Assembly (NCBI RefSeq): GCF_003265345.1
Contig: NZ_QFWW01000004.1
Location: 155,846 to 219,845 of the forward strand
DNA from: Lentzea terrae
GTDB taxonomy: Bacteria; Actinomycetota; Actinomycetes; Mycobacteriales; Pseudonocardiaceae
Direction: 5' to 3'
Length of the DNA stretch: 64,000 nt
The translations under genes were made by a program, and so were the position numbers. Positions within the stretch are counted from its first letter, which is position 1; each line of letters starts with the position of its first letter. The notes beneath the pieces were generated by a model. The model worked only from the letters and a program-made list of their open reading frames with translations, ran no database searches and was not told the origin of the DNA. This document shows, piece by piece, positions 51,468 through 60,305 of this stretch.

Positions 51468-51867
51468 TCTGTATCCGCAAGCGTTCGAACCAGATCGCGA
51501 TCGAGCGCTTGTAGCCCTCTGGCATGTGCAAGCCCGGCACCTCGTCCTCGGCGAACAACCCGGCTTCCTTGTGTTCGTCGGAATGCACCGGCTCGCTGTC
51601 GCCGTACGAGTGGCACCCGTAGGTCACGATGAACACGCTCTTATCGGCAGCGCTGATGTAGTACATCCACGCGTCGAGGATCGGCCCTGTGGTCGCCTCC
51701 CACTGCGTCTCCTCGGTGATCTCGCGGGCAACGCACTCCTCCGGGGTTTCTCCGGGCTCGATGCGGCCACCTGGCAGCTCCCACTCCTCGCGCTCGTTCT
51801 TCAGCAGCAAGACCTTGCCGTCGCGGATCACCACGCCCTTGATCGAGACGGGGTATGTGGTCGCCAT
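51445..51867 (-). CDS. Nudix hydrolase
   Basis: 140 residues. Nudix box GGRIEPGETPEECVAREITEET (about 33-54) has the REITEE metal site, but the terminal Gly-hydrophobic pair is QW. N-terminal VVIRDGKVLLLKNEREEWELPG is typical of MutT-like proteins. ATG at 51867. The substrate cannot be told from sequence. Its stop lies inside the hairpin of the tRNA terminator. Confidence 0.85.
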   Translation of the reverse strand: MATTYPVSIKGVVIRDGKVLLLKNEREEWELPGGRIEPGETPEECVAREITEETQWEATTGPILDAWMYYISAADKSVFIVTYGCHSYGDSEPVHSDEHKEAGLFAEDEVPGLHMPEGYKRSIAIWFERLRIQKDPGQEA

Positions 51868-51890
51868 CCGTCAGATCCTGCCGAACAACG

Positions 51891-52541
51891 TCACCCGCAG
51901 GTCGTGAGGGCGTGCTCCAGCGCCGAACGTTCGGCCGGCGCCACGCTCAGCCCGTACGCCGCCTTGACCGTCACGTAGATGCGTCCGTACGAGCACGCGT
52001 ACGAAGCGTTGGGCGGCATCCACTCGTCGGGCGTCTTGTCGCCCTTCGACTGGTTGATCTTGCCGGACACCGCCACGAGGTTGCGCAGGTCGTTGGCTGC
52101 CTGAACCCGTTGCTCCGGGGGCCACGCGGCGGCACCGCTGCGCCACATCTCGGCCAGTGGCACCACGTGGTCGATCTGGATCTTCGACACGCCGGTCACG
52201 CGCGAGCCGGTGTACGGGTCGTCGAGCGTGCCGGACTGCACGCCGCACCGGCCGGGTTTGCGTTGCACGTCGGCGAGGTCGCGGGCGAGGACCTGGCTGC
52301 GTTGGTCGCAGCCGTCGCCGTCGGTGTCGAGCCACGGCTGACCGAACACGCACGCCCCGCCAGAGCAGTCGCGGGAGTAGCCGTCCAGACGGCCCGGTGC
52401 GCGCAGTGGCAATGCTGCGAGAGAGGTGCGCGCTGCAGTGGCGTCGAGGGTGCCGGTGGGCACTCGGTCCACTTGTGGTGAAGGTGAGAGGGGTAGAGCG
52501 GAACAGCCGGTCAGCAGGATGATCAGCAGTAACCACCGCAT
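51891..52541 (-). CDS. HNH/DUF1524 nuclease-like lipoprotein
   Basis: 216 residues. Lipoprotein signal (MRWLLLIILLTGCSALP, lipobox LTGC). DUF1524/HNH-type motif IQIDHVVPLAEMWRSGA (His at about 122) with downstream NDLRNLVAVSGKINQSKGDK and the late DEWMPPN...CSYGRIYV segment, as in secreted HNH nucleases of actinobacteria. Six Cys suggest disulfides outside the cell. Probably degrades extracellular DNA; no immunity gene is seen. Confidence 0.88.
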   Translation of the reverse strand: MRWLLLIILLTGCSALPLSPSPQVDRVPTGTLDATAARTSLAALPLRAPGRLDGYSRDCSGGACVFGQPWLDTDGDGCDQRSQVLARDLADVQRKPGRCGVQSGTLDDPYTGSRVTGVSKIQIDHVVPLAEMWRSGAAAWPPEQRVQAANDLRNLVAVSGKINQSKGDKTPDEWMPPNASYACSYGRIYVTVKAAYGLSVAPAERSALEHALTTCG

Positions 52542-52605
52542 GGAAGGGGCATACCCGCTACACAGGACGGGGAAGGCCGCTCAACGGCGTAACTCTGGGG
52601 GACAG

Positions 52606-54186
52606 ATGTCTGAAGTCAACGCACTTGCCGACCGACTCTTCGACACCATCCTCGACCGCTATCCGGTCGACGCCACCTTGATGGGGTTCGACCTGGACCA
52701 CGAGTCGCTCGTGGACCACAGCGAGGAGGCCGACCAGCAGTACGCAGTCAGGTTGTGGGCCATCGGTGACGCCGCCGAACGGCTGGAGCCCGCGAACCTC
52801 TCCGAGCGCATCACCCTGGGGATCGTCGACCACGAGGTGCGCACGCAGCTGGACGAAATCAACGGTCGCCAGATCGAGTTCGGCATCAGCGCCAACATCC
52901 GCACGACGGTTCCCGGCACGCTGGCGTTTCTGCCGCGGCTGCCCGTCGACACGGACGAGCGCAAAGCCGGTTATCTGGAACGGCTGCGCAGGATCGACGG
53001 GTTCTTCGCGACCATGATCGAGCGCCACCGCACCGGGTTCGCGAACGGCCGCACACCGGTGAAACACCTGGTGGAGCAGGCCATCGAGCTGTTGAACGGC
53101 CACTTGGAGAACCTCGGCGCGTTCGACGTCGTGGCCGGCGCGAGCGAGGTGATCGAGGAGAAGCTCAAGCCCGCCATCGAGAACTACCGCGACTTCCTCC
53201 AAGAAGAAGCCCTGCCGAGAGGACGCGACAGCGAGCATCCCGGCCTCTGCTGGCTGCCCGAAGGAGACACGTTGTACCGCAAAGCAATTCGCGCGTACAC
53301 GACCGAAGATCTCGACCCGGAAGAGCTGCACGCCATCGGCCTGAAGCTCATCGGGGACCTCAAGCGCGAGTTCGCCCAGTACGGCGACGACGTGTTCGAC
53401 CGCATCCGCACCGAACCTGAGTTCCGGCACCGCACCGCCGAGGAGATGATGGAGGCCGCCCGCACGGCCGTTGCGAAGGCCGAAGCCGCTGCGTCCCAAT
53501 GGTTCCGCACGGTGCCGAGCCAGAAGTGCGCCATCGAGGAGACGCCGCCTGCCGTGCCCGCGCACGTGCCGCCGCACTACCTGGCGGCCGCCGAGGACGG
53601 CAGTCGGCCCGGCACCTACTACGTCAACACCAAGGAACCGCAGAACCGCCTGAGGATCGAGGACGAGGCGACGGCGTACCACGAGGCCGTGCCCGGTCAT
53701 CACTTCGAGAACAGCAAGGCGGCGCTGCTCGAGGACCTGCCCGTGATCCGCCGCAAGACCCCGATCAGCGTGTTCGGTGAGGGCTGGGCGTTGTACTGCG
53801 AACGTCTCGCGGACGAGATGGGCCTGTACAGCAGCGACGAGTCGAGGCTTGGCATGCTCACGTTGGACGCCATGCGCGCGGGACGCCTCGTCGTCGACAC
53901 CGGCTTGCACGCCAAGGGGTGGGGCCGACAGCAGGCCGTCGACTTCCTCGTCGGGAACACCCCGATGGCGCTGATGCAGATCGAGTCCGAAGTGGACCGC
54001 TACCTCGGCGAGCCGGGGCAGGCGCTGGCGTACATGGTGGGGCGTTTGAAGTTCCAGGAGCTGCGGGAGAAGGCCACCCGGCAGGGCAAGGACGTCCGCG
54101 ACTTCCACGAGGTCGTGCTCAGCCAGGGCAGGCTCACGCTGGCGCTGCTCGAAGAGGTCGTCGACGAGTGGCTCGCCGATGCGTGA
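52606..54186 (+). CDS. DUF885 metallopeptidase-like protein 1
   Basis: 526 residues from ATG 52606 after GGGGGA. M3-like helical protein of the DUF885 family with YHEAVPGHHFENSKA (HExxPGH, His359/Glu360) and GEGWALYCERLADEMGLY; the later GEPGQALAYMVGRLKFQELR is also conserved. Probably a zinc peptidase of the cytoplasm, as no signal peptide is present. It overlaps the next gene by 8 bases and is its paralogue. Substrate unknown. Confidence 0.9.
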   Translation: MSEVNALADRLFDTILDRYPVDATLMGFDLDHESLVDHSEEADQQYAVRLWAIGDAAERLEPANLSERITLGIVDHEVRTQLDEINGRQIEFGISANIRTTVPGTLAFLPRLPVDTDERKAGYLERLRRIDGFFATMIERHRTGFANGRTPVKHLVEQAIELLNGHLENLGAFDVVAGASEVIEEKLKPAIENYRDFLQEEALPRGRDSEHPGLCWLPEGDTLYRKAIRAYTTEDLDPEELHAIGLKLIGDLKREFAQYGDDVFDRIRTEPEFRHRTAEEMMEAARTAVAKAEAAASQWFRTVPSQKCAIEETPPAVPAHVPPHYLAAAEDGSRPGTYYVNTKEPQNRLRIEDEATAYHEAVPGHHFENSKAALLEDLPVIRRKTPISVFGEGWALYCERLADEMGLYSSDESRLGMLTLDAMRAGRLVVDTGLHAKGWGRQQAVDFLVGNTPMALMQIESEVDRYLGEPGQALAYMVGRLKFQELREKATRQGKDVRDFHEVVLSQGRLTLALLEEVVDEWLADA

Positions 54187-55618
54187 CCTCGGCGACCGGC
54201 TGTTCGACCTGACGCTGGAGCACCGCACGATGCGGGCGACCCTGATGGGCCTGCGCGACGACGGCGCGTTGCAGGACTACAGCGAAGAGGCGGAGCAAGG
54301 CTTTCTGCAGCGCTACCAGGACATCAAGAGCGAAGCGGAACGGCGAACGCCGGAAACGGAGGACGACCGCATCGTCCAGGGCCTCGTCCTGCACCTGGCC
54401 CGAGCGGAGTCCGACACCATCGAGTCGAGGGCGGTCGAGTTCGGCGTGAGCGGCTACCTCTCGGCCCCCGTGCCCGAGCTGCTCTACTTCCTGCCCCAGC
54501 TGAAGAGCCACCACGCCGTGCCGCGGTTCCTCGCGACAGTGGCCGAACGGCACCGCGCTGGCATCGCGGCAGGCCTGACACCAGTGCGCCACCTCGTCGA
54601 GCAGGCGATCGCCCTCGTGGACCGCTACGACGTGCCGGGACTGCAGCACTACCGCGACGTGCTGCGCAACGACGTGCTGCCACACGGCAGGGACACCGAG
54701 CACGTCGGCCTGTGCTGGCTGCCCGACGGCGAAGCGTTGTACCGCAAGGCGATCCGCACGCACACGACACTGGAGCTCGATCCGCACGAGCTGCACGCCA
54801 CCGGCCAGGAACTCCTCGAAAACCTCAAGGGCGAGCTCGGCGGGCACCGAAGCCGCGCGTACACCAGCGCCGAGGAGATGATCCAGGACGCCAAAGCAGC
54901 CGTGCGCAGGGCTGAAGCCGTTGCACCGCAATGGTTCCGAACCATCCCGAACGAGCCGTGCGCGATCACCGCGATGCCACCGTCGGTACCGGCGAGCACG
55001 CCACCGCACTACGTGGCCGCCGCGCTGGACGGCAGCCGTCCCGGCACGTACTTCGTCAACACCAGAGCCGGGCTGCGCGGCATCGCGGAGGCGACGGCGT
55101 TCCACGAGGCCGTGCCCGGCCACCACTTCGAGGCGGAGAAGCTCGCGTTGCGGACGGACCTGCCACTGCTCCGGCGCAAGGCCCGGATCACCGCGTTCAA
55201 CGAGGGCTGGGCGCTCTACGCGGAACGCCTCGCCGACGAGATGGGCCTCTACCGCACCGAAGAGGCCCGGCTCGGCATGCTCACCAACGACGCCAAACGT
55301 GCCGGTCGGCTCGTCGCCGACACCGGCCTGCACGCCAAGGGCTGGAGCCGGCGGCAGGCCGTTGACTACCTGCTCGACAACACACCGATGCCACGAGACC
55401 TGGCGGAGGGCGAGGTCGACCGCTACGTCGCTCAACCGGGCCAGGCTCTCGCGTACATGGTGGGGCGCCTGAAGTTCGACGAGCTGCGCAGCAGAGCCGA
55501 ACGAGCGTTAGGAACGGCGTTCGACGTCCGCGACTTCCACGAGGTCGTGCTCGGCCACGGCCGGCTCACCCTCGGGCTGCTCGACGACGTGGTCACCGCG
55601 TGGATCGCCGAGCACTGA
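54179..55618 (+). CDS. DUF885 metallopeptidase-like protein 2
   Basis: 479 residues. Same architecture as gene 1, with FHEAVPGHHFEAEKL, NEGWALYAERLADEMGLYRT and QPGQALAYMVGRLKFDELR, but lacking about 45 residues in the N-terminal half. The start overlaps gene 1 by 8 bases, so the pair arose by tandem duplication and is translated together. Its last 111 bases are also read in antisense as the C-terminus of the dicarboxylate symporter. Confidence 0.9.
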   Translation: MRDLGDRLFDLTLEHRTMRATLMGLRDDGALQDYSEEAEQGFLQRYQDIKSEAERRTPETEDDRIVQGLVLHLARAESDTIESRAVEFGVSGYLSAPVPELLYFLPQLKSHHAVPRFLATVAERHRAGIAAGLTPVRHLVEQAIALVDRYDVPGLQHYRDVLRNDVLPHGRDTEHVGLCWLPDGEALYRKAIRTHTTLELDPHELHATGQELLENLKGELGGHRSRAYTSAEEMIQDAKAAVRRAEAVAPQWFRTIPNEPCAITAMPPSVPASTPPHYVAAALDGSRPGTYFVNTRAGLRGIAEATAFHEAVPGHHFEAEKLALRTDLPLLRRKARITAFNEGWALYAERLADEMGLYRTEEARLGMLTNDAKRAGRLVADTGLHAKGWSRRQAVDYLLDNTPMPRDLAEGEVDRYVAQPGQALAYMVGRLKFDELRSRAERALGTAFDVRDFHEVVLGHGRLTLGLLDDVVTAWIAEH

Positions 55619-56863
55619 CCGCATCCGATCCACATCCAGCATGCCCTCCCACCGCGACACGACGAACGTCGCCACGCAGTTGCCCAGCAGGTTCGTGAAG
55701 ACGCGCATCGAGTCCATGATCCGGTCCGCGCCGAGCAGCAGTGCGACCGCCGCGGCCGGGATCGAGCCGACCGCGGCGACCGTCGCCGACAGCGCCAGGA
55801 ACGCCGAGCCCGGCACTCCGGCCATGCCCTTGGAGGTCAGCACGAGCACCAGCACGATCGTCAGCTGGTCGCCGAGGTCCAGCGGCACGTTCAACGCCTG
55901 GGCGAGGAACACCGTGGCCAGCGACAGGTAGATGGAGGCACCGTCCAGGTTGAACGAGTACCCGGTCGGCAGCACGAGGCCGACCGACGTGGGCGCGCAC
56001 CCGGCACGCTGCAGCTTCACCATCATCCGCGGCAGCACGGCCTCCGACGACGCGGTGCCGAGTGCCAGCAGGAACTCCTCCTTCGCGTACCTGATGAACT
56101 GCAGGATGTTCACCCGCGCGAACGCCCACGCGATCACGCCGAGCACCACGCAGAACAGCAGTGCCGCGCCGTAAGAAGCCAGGATCAGCCACAGGTACGT
56201 GCGCAACGAGCCCAGCCCGTACTGCCCGACCAGGAACGCCATCGCGCCGAACGCACCGAGCGGCGCCAGCTTCATCACGTAGCCCAGCACGGTGAAGAAC
56301 GCCAGGTTGACGCGTTCCAGGAGGTCCACCACGGGCTTCACGCGGTCGCCGAGCTGGGCCAGCGCGCAGCCGAACAGCACCGCGAACAACAGCACCTGAA
56401 GCAACGCGTTGCGTGCCAACGCGTCCACCACACTGGAAGGAATGAGATCCAGGAGGAACTGCACGACACCGGGGAGGTGACCGCCCTGCGTCTTCGCCTC
56501 GACGGCGGAGGCGTCCAAGGTGGACGGGTCGACGTTCATGCCGTCGCCAGGTCGCACGACGTTGCCGGCCAGCAGGCCCAACGCGAGCGCGGCCGTCGAC
56601 ACCACCTCGAAGTAGATCAGCGCCTTCACGCCGATCCGGCCGACCGCGCGCAGGTCACCGACCTTCGCGATGCCCGTCACCACGACGCAGAAGATCAGCG
56701 GCGCGATCACCATCTTGATCAGCTTGATGAAGCCGTCCCCGATCGGCTTCAGGTCGGCACCGAAGGCCCGGAAGAAGTGGCCCACGAGCACGCCGGCGAC
56801 GACAGCGACGAGAAGCTGTAGAAAGAGGGATCGAGTTTTCACATCCCGGAAGCTAAATCTCAT
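55508..56863 (-). CDS. Dicarboxylate/amino acid:cation symporter (DctA type)
   Basis: 451 residues, about 8 membrane segments and two re-entrant loops. DAACS family: LIKMVIAPLIFCVVVTGIAK, TASSEAVLPRMMVKLQRAG (serine-rich loop), LPTGYSFNLDGASIYLSL and SKGMAGVPGSAFLALSAT are all DctA signatures for C4-dicarboxylate uptake. ATG at 56863. The usual end is near VSRWEGMLDVDRMRSVLGD; here about 30 more residues follow, read from the opposite strand of the DUF885 gene. Loss of an ancestral stop would explain this. Confidence 0.92.
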   Translation of the reverse strand: MRFSFRDVKTRSLFLQLLVAVVAGVLVGHFFRAFGADLKPIGDGFIKLIKMVIAPLIFCVVVTGIAKVGDLRAVGRIGVKALIYFEVVSTAALALGLLAGNVVRPGDGMNVDPSTLDASAVEAKTQGGHLPGVVQFLLDLIPSSVVDALARNALLQVLLFAVLFGCALAQLGDRVKPVVDLLERVNLAFFTVLGYVMKLAPLGAFGAMAFLVGQYGLGSLRTYLWLILASYGAALLFCVVLGVIAWAFARVNILQFIRYAKEEFLLALGTASSEAVLPRMMVKLQRAGCAPTSVGLVLPTGYSFNLDGASIYLSLATVFLAQALNVPLDLGDQLTIVLVLVLTSKGMAGVPGSAFLALSATVAAVGSIPAAAVALLLGADRIMDSMRVFTNLLGNCVATFVVSRWEGMLDVDRMRSVLGDPRGDHVVEQPEGEPAVAEHDLVEVADVERRS

Positions 56864-56928
56864 TTATGAGCGATGGAGTGCCCTGAGTGTTACGCCTGCG
56901 CTATCCGGCGAGTGACAGACTGCCGCGC

Positions 56929-57747
56929 ATGAAGCCAGTCGCGGTGGCTGCCGCCCTGCTCCTGCTCGTCGCCTCCTGCAGCACGAGCGAACCCGAGGGG
57001 CCGCCGGTCGAGTTGCCGCCCGTCGGTGGCAAGTTCGACTACCAGATCGGCGGCGTCTACCAGCCGGACGCGCGGGTCAAGATCGTTGTGCGGGACCGCG
57101 GCAAGCTCCCCGTCGGCGACCGCTACAACGTCTGCTACCTCAACGCACTGCAGACGCAGCCGGACCCGATGGACGGCAGCCTGAGCTGGTGGAAGCAGAA
57201 CCACGGCGACCTGCTGGTCAAGAAGCCGGACGGCGAGCCGGTGATCGACCCGGAGTGGGACGAGGGCATCCTCGACATCTCCACCGCCGACAAGCGGAAG
57301 AAGATCCTCGAGATCCAGAAGAAGTGGATCGAGGGCTGCAAGACGTCGCGCTACCAGGCCATCGAGGCCGACAACCTCGACTCGCACATGCGCGCCGGCG
57401 GGGCGTTCGACATCAACGCCACCAAGGAGTTCATGAAGGCGTTCGTGAAGCACGCCCACGGGAAGGGCCTCGCGGTCGCACAGAAGAACGGCGGCGAACT
57501 GGGCGACTCCGGCAAGAAGTACATCGGCTTCGACTTCGCGATCACCGAGGACTGCCAGGCCAACGACGAGTGCAAGCCGTACGCGGAGGCGTTCGGCGAC
57601 AACCACTTCCAGATCGAGTACACCGAGGAGGCGTTCCAGAAGTCGTGCGCCGATCGCGGCGGCAAGGGGTCGATCATCCGCCGCGACCGGAACGTGGTGC
57701 CGTACGGGCACTCCGACTACGTCTACGAGGTCTGCCCGGCGAGCTGA
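56929..57747 (+). CDS. GH114-like TIM-barrel lipoprotein
   Basis: 272 residues from ATG 56929 (an upstream TTG-type frame at 56887 is less likely). Lipobox VASC. VCYLNALQTQPDPM, EADNLDSHMRAGG (acidic strand end), AKVAQKNGGEL-type strand (AVAQKNGGELGDS) and FDFAITEDCQANDECKPYAE resemble GH114 endo-alpha-1,4-polygalactosaminidases. Paired Cys (ITEDC...NDEC) support an exterior location. Expected to act on a galactosamine-rich polymer; exact substrate is not shown. It overlaps the next minus-strand gene by 25 bases. Confidence 0.8.
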   Translation: MKPVAVAAALLLLVASCSTSEPEGPPVELPPVGGKFDYQIGGVYQPDARVKIVVRDRGKLPVGDRYNVCYLNALQTQPDPMDGSLSWWKQNHGDLLVKKPDGEPVIDPEWDEGILDISTADKRKKILEIQKKWIEGCKTSRYQAIEADNLDSHMRAGGAFDINATKEFMKAFVKHAHGKGLAVAQKNGGELGDSGKKYIGFDFAITEDCQANDECKPYAEAFGDNHFQIEYTEEAFQKSCADRGGKGSIIRRDRNVVPYGHSDYVYEVCPAS

Positions 57748-58451
57748 TTCAGGAACGCCTGCCACTTCTCGGCCTGACCGGTCGCGTCACCGAAGAGGTG
57801 GTGGCCGACGGCGTTCGTGCCGTGGAAGCGGTAGAGGCCGTCGTCGCCGCGCACACCGAGGAAGTTGTGCAGGTCGTGCTCGACCACGTAGTCGACGACG
57901 CCGGTGATGCCGAACGGCTCGAGGGCGACCTCGTCGCCGACCCGCGCACCCGCGGGCACGCCGAGCGCGTCCAGCAGTGCCGGCCAGCTCTTCTCGCCTT
58001 CGGGCCACTGCGCGAACACGTACGTGCCGGGACGGCCGGCGAAGTACCGCACGTACTGGGCCATCGTGAACAGGTACATGTCCCAGCCCTTCGACTGCTG
58101 GTCGACGAACTCGTCGCCCCAGCCGTCGCCGAGGATGCCGCTGTGCACGAACCGCAGCACCGTCGAGCCCTGCTCACGGCCCTCGATCAGGTACTCCATC
58201 GCGTGGAACGTGCCGTCCTCGCCCTTGTCGCTCTCGTACGCGAGGTGCTTGCCGGGCTCCCACGCGGTGATCGTCGAGGCTTCCTGGAAGAAGCCCATGT
58301 CGAGCGACATGCGGCCGCCGAGGCGTCCGTCGACCGTGTGCGGGCCCATGAACCACGAGTCGATGCCGGGCCCGGTCGCGATGGCGTCCCAGACCTGCTC
58401 CGGGCTTCCCTCGACCTCGACTTCCTTCTTGATCTCGAACTCGTGGGTCAC
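57723..58451 (-). CDS. SRPBCC/AHSA1-domain protein
   Basis: 242 residues. START-like fold: EVEGSPEQVWDAIATGPGID at the N-terminus and WEPGKHLAYES, with a second C-terminal half (about 150-242) of the same size. GTG at 58451 overlaps the ArsR stop (GTGA). ArsR-SRPBCC gene pairs are frequent in actinobacteria; the protein binds an unknown hydrophobic ligand. Confidence 0.88.
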   Translation of the reverse strand: MTHEFEIKKEVEVEGSPEQVWDAIATGPGIDSWFMGPHTVDGRLGGRMSLDMGFFQEASTITAWEPGKHLAYESDKGEDGTFHAMEYLIEGREQGSTVLRFVHSGILGDGWGDEFVDQQSKGWDMYLFTMAQYVRYFAGRPGTYVFAQWPEGEKSWPALLDALGVPAGARVGDEVALEPFGITGVVDYVVEHDLHNFLGVRGDDGLYRFHGTNAVGHHLFGDATGQAEKWQAFLNQLAGQTS

Positions 58452-59044
58452 GACTCTTCCTCCTTGGCAACGACGCTGGGGTGAAGGGCGACGACGACTC
58501 GGTGCGCACGCCCTCCTTCGGCCTGTTCGTCGTGGTACTTGGCGACGAGCTGCGTCACGCACGACCCGAGCTCCTCGGCGAACGCCGCGCGGTCGGCCGC
58601 CGTGGCGAACCGGACCTCGCCGTCCAACGCGAACGTCGCGAGCCGCTTCTTGGCCCTGGTCGCTCCCGTGATCAACGTGCCGACGTCGCGCACCAGCCTG
58701 GCCGAGACCGCCAGCAGCCACCGCGCGGACAGCCGATCGGGTGAACGCGCCGGGTCTGGCTGCACGGCCGCGAGCGCCGTCGGCGAGATGACGTACGACG
58801 CCGCGGTCGCCTGCAACAGGCGCTCGTTCACGTTGCCCTTGCGCCGTTCCTCGACGAGCTCCACCAGGCCGTGCTGCTCCAGCGTGCGCAGGTGGTAGTT
58901 CACCTTCTGCCTCGGCAGACCGACCTTCGCGGCGAGCATCGTCGCCGATCCCGGCTCTGCCAGCTCCGCGAGCAGCCGCGCTCGCACGGGGTCCAGCGAC
59001 ACCTCGGCCGCTGCCGGATCCTCGATCACCGCCACTTCGAACAT
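58448..59044 (-). CDS. ArsR-type winged-helix regulator
   Basis: 198 residues. DPVRARLLAELAEPGSATML and AAKVGLPRQKVNYHLRTLEQ form the winged helix (about 17-60); the C-terminal half is helical with no metal-binding Cys. Co-transcribed with the SRPBCC gene and probably represses the operon. ATG at 59044. Ligand unknown. Confidence 0.88.
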   Translation of the reverse strand: MFEVAVIEDPAAAEVSLDPVRARLLAELAEPGSATMLAAKVGLPRQKVNYHLRTLEQHGLVELVEERRKGNVNERLLQATAASYVISPTALAAVQPDPARSPDRLSARWLLAVSARLVRDVGTLITGATRAKKRLATFALDGEVRFATAADRAAFAEELGSCVTQLVAKYHDEQAEGGRAHRVVVALHPSVVAKEEES

Positions 59045-59187
59045 GGCTCCACCGTCGCACCGAAAACAAAATTAGTCAAGAACTGAGTTGCTGTCGGTGA
59101 CTTTGCTCCACCTGGGTGGCTTTGGACCCGGTACCGTAAGCGGTGTCTCGATTGGTCGTTGCTTGTTCGCAACCCTTGAGGAGACAC

Positions 59188-59361
59188 ATGATCACGATGT
59201 TGGTCCTGACCCTGCTGGCCCTGCCGTTCGCGCTGACCGCTGCCAACGTGGGCAGACGCAGGTGGATTCGCAAGAGGGGCGTCGCCAGGGTGTGCGCCGA
59301 GCTCGACGCGTTCCACGCCGAGCTGGCACGGCAGGGCCTCAGTCACTTCTCCGGCCGCTGA
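59188..59361 (+). CDS. Small membrane-anchored protein, 57 residues
   Basis: GAGGAG stands 6 bases before ATG 59188. N-terminal hydrophobic segment (ITMLVLTLLALPFALTAA) followed by a strongly basic stretch (RRRWIRKRG) and a short helix. The basic-hydrophobic layout suggests a small protein bound to the membrane. It overlaps the convergent oxidoreductase by 19 bases. No family recognised. Confidence 0.6.
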   Translation: MITMLVLTLLALPFALTAANVGRRRWIRKRGVARVCAELDAFHAELARQGLSHFSGR

Positions 59362-60305
59362 AACACGTTCTTCGACGGTGAGAGCCGTGTGACCACGTCG
59401 CCGTACCGGTCCAGCAGCGCGGCCGTGACCGTGTCGGCCGGCCCGACGACGGCGAACTCGGCCAGCACGTCGTCGTTGATCAGCTCGCTCATCTCCGCCC
59501 ACTGCTGCCGCCGGGACATCCGGTGCAGCTCCTCGTGCAGCGCGCCCCAGCCGTGCAGGTCCAGCACCGGCTTGTACGCGGGCGTCGACCCGTAGAACGC
59601 GATCTGCCGCTTGACGTCGGCGATCTCCTCGTCCGTCGAAGCGGTGAACACCGGCCCGCTGATCTCGAAGCCCACCAACGTCTTGCCTGCCTTCGCCCGG
59701 CCGCGTTCGAGCGCGGGCAGCGTCACCTCGCGCAGGTACCGCTCGGTCGTGAAGTTGTGGCACAGGAAGCCGTCCGCGACCTCGCCGGCCACCTCGGTCA
59801 TCAGCTCGCCGACGCCCGCGAGGTAGATCGGCGCGGTGCCGTGCGGGTTCGGGCCGGGGTCGAAGAACGGGGTCATCAGCGTGTGCTTGTAGAACTCGCC
59901 GCGGAACGCCAGCCGTTCGCCGGTCGCCCACGCGTGCCAGATCGCCCGGATCGCCAGCACGAACTCCCGCATGCGGGCCGCGGGCCTGCTCCACGGCATC
60001 GAGAACCGCTTGGTGATGTGCGCTTCGATCTGCGAGCCGAGCCCGAGGTTGAACCGGCCGCCGGACAGCAGCTGCAGGTCGTTCGCCGTGGTCGCGATGG
60101 TCATCGGGTTGCGCGCGAACGCCACCGCGATCGCCGTGCCGAGTTCGATCCGCTCGGTCGCAGCGGCGGCCCCGCTCAGTGCGAGGAACGGGTCGTGCTT
60201 GGTCTCGGCGAGCCAGAACCCGTCGTAGCCCCGGTCCTCCGCCCGCTTCGCGATGTCCCCGACGTTGCCGGGCGTGTAGTCGACGGCACTCCTGTCCAGC
60301 TTCAT
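59343..60305 (-). CDS. F420-dependent LLM-class oxidoreductase
   Basis: 320 residues. Luciferase-like fold: FWLAETKHDPFLALSGAAAA, ELGTAIAVAFARNPMTIATTAND and the ligand-binding NFTTERYLREV segment. Such proteins use coenzyme F420 rather than FMN in actinomycetes. ATG at 60305 overlaps the preceding hydrolase stop (ATGA), so the two are one operon. Substrate unknown. Confidence 0.88.
   Translation of the reverse strand: MKLDRSAVDYTPGNVGDIAKRAEDRGYDGFWLAETKHDPFLALSGAAAATERIELGTAIAVAFARNPMTIATTANDLQLLSGGRFNLGLGSQIEAHITKRFSMPWSRPAARMREFVLAIRAIWHAWATGERLAFRGEFYKHTLMTPFFDPGPNPHGTAPIYLAGVGELMTEVAGEVADGFLCHNFTTERYLREVTLPALERGRAKAGKTLVGFEISGPVFTASTDEEIADVKRQIAFYGSTPAYKPVLDLHGWGALHEELHRMSRRQQWAEMSELINDDVLAEFAVVGPADTVTAALLDRYGDVVTRLSPSKNVFQRPEK

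Noticed and set aside
51352-52541. tRNA-Thr as attachment site of an integrated element
   Set aside because: No integrase, no repeated tRNA 3' end and no phage genes were seen downstream.
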